Of a DNA stretch of 64,000 bases, positions 63,645 through 64,000 are shown in pieces. The notes beneath the pieces were generated by a model. It worked only from the letters and a program-made list of their open reading frames with translations. It was not told where the DNA came from and searched no databases. Made by a program: the position numbers and the translations under genes. How positions within the stretch are numbered: position 1 is the stretch's first letter; every line of letters starts with the position of its first letter. Location of the stretch: NCBI GenBank assembly GCA_963575745.1, contig CAUYUJ010020263.1, positions 21,915 through 85,914 on the forward strand, given 5' to 3'. Source of the DNA: Prorocentrum cordatum (Eukaryota > Sar > Dinophyceae > Prorocentrales > Prorocentraceae).

Positions 63645-63985
63645 CTGGTACCCGTGACGCCCTCGGGGGCGCGAACCCGAGGCCATTTACAAGGCATCGT
63701 TGTTTTGAATGCGCAAGTCAGCCGTGGTGTATCAGAGATCGCGGCCTCGGGGGCGCGAGAGCGGCGCAGCCCGCGGAATATTCATGAGGGGTTGCGGCCT
63801 CGGGGGTCCGAACCGTGCATGCGGTTTGAATTTGCGGGTGATCGTGGCCTCGTGGCGCGAGTCAAGCGTAATTTGCAGGAGATTGTTGCCTCGGGGGCGC
63901 GGACCCTGCGTAATTAATGAGGGATCGTGACCTTGTGGGCGAGAATTTTGAACTCATCTAAAATGGATTGTGGCCTCCAAGGCGC
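63645..63985 (+). repeat. degenerate ~40-85-base tandem repeat (GATYGYGGCCTCGGGGGCGCGA)
   Basis: The word near GCCTCGGGGGCGCGA recurs at about 63653, 63740, 63792, 63842, 63884, 63927 and 63966, with AT-rich spacers that shorten from 87 to 39 bases. The array probably continues past the window end. Confidence 0.75.
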
Positions 63986-64000
63986 GAATCTCACATGTTA

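Overview
The window looks like nuclear DNA of a dinoflagellate. The main evidence is a set of genomic copies of the dinoflagellate spliced-leader (SL) 3' core, GCCATTTTGGCTCAAG. They sit just upstream of three intronless reading frames, at 12573-12618, 21606-21621 and 42841-42861. Other features agree: GC-rich coding sequence, a GC-AG intron, very low gene density, decayed LINE and copia-like elements, and an extreme load of microsatellites and short foldback (MITE-like) repeats. The genus cannot be told from the sequence. There is a 100-base assembly gap (N) at 48901-49000.

Four credible host genes are present, all on the + strand. (1) An MMPL/RND-type 12-helix membrane transporter, 142-3711, split by an 882-base intron. 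(2) An uncharacterised protein, 12657-13837, behind three tandem SL relics. (3) A fused acyltransferase-3 plus SGNH hydrolase, 21681-24099, intronless and behind one SL relic. (4) A 203-residue uncharacterised protein, 42951-43562, behind a nearly full-length SL relic. Genes 2 and 3 each carry one frame break, and both breaks lie exactly in a homopolymer run. That points to sequencing error or very recent damage. Genes 2-4 fit the SL-mediated mRNA recycling (retroposition) known in dinoflagellates.

Retroelements. A decayed endonuclease/reverse-transcriptase LINE lies on the - strand (about 18890 down to 14420). A degenerate Ty1/copia-like element lies on the + strand (34373-39130) and has gag, protease, a putative methyltransferase-like segment and integrase, but no RT. 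A second, GC-rich LINE lies on the - strand (53721 down to about 49600), with zinc fingers and a well-preserved RT.

Most of the remainder is repeat. I can separate at least ten short dispersed families, called F1-F11 here, most with terminal inverted repeats. Several are nested: a hairpin inside F1 at 8911-9054, a foldback inside F4 at 9425-9595, and F4 inside F5 at 20084-20254. F3 and F4 have CAGT-type ends flanked by TA, as in Tc1/mariner-derived MITEs. The densest stretch is 8145-10816. Larger arrays are an 82-base satellite (6942-7511), an alternating higher-order satellite (26640-29645), a 770-base tandem array framed by (TTG)n (30051-32492), a three-copy 475-base array (53985-55205), and long (TCC/GGA)n, (CAC)n, (GAT)n, (TAC)n and (TATG)n tracts. 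I saw no rRNA, tRNA, snRNA, intact SL-RNA gene or CRISPR array. Conventional promoters cannot be called by eye in this lineage.
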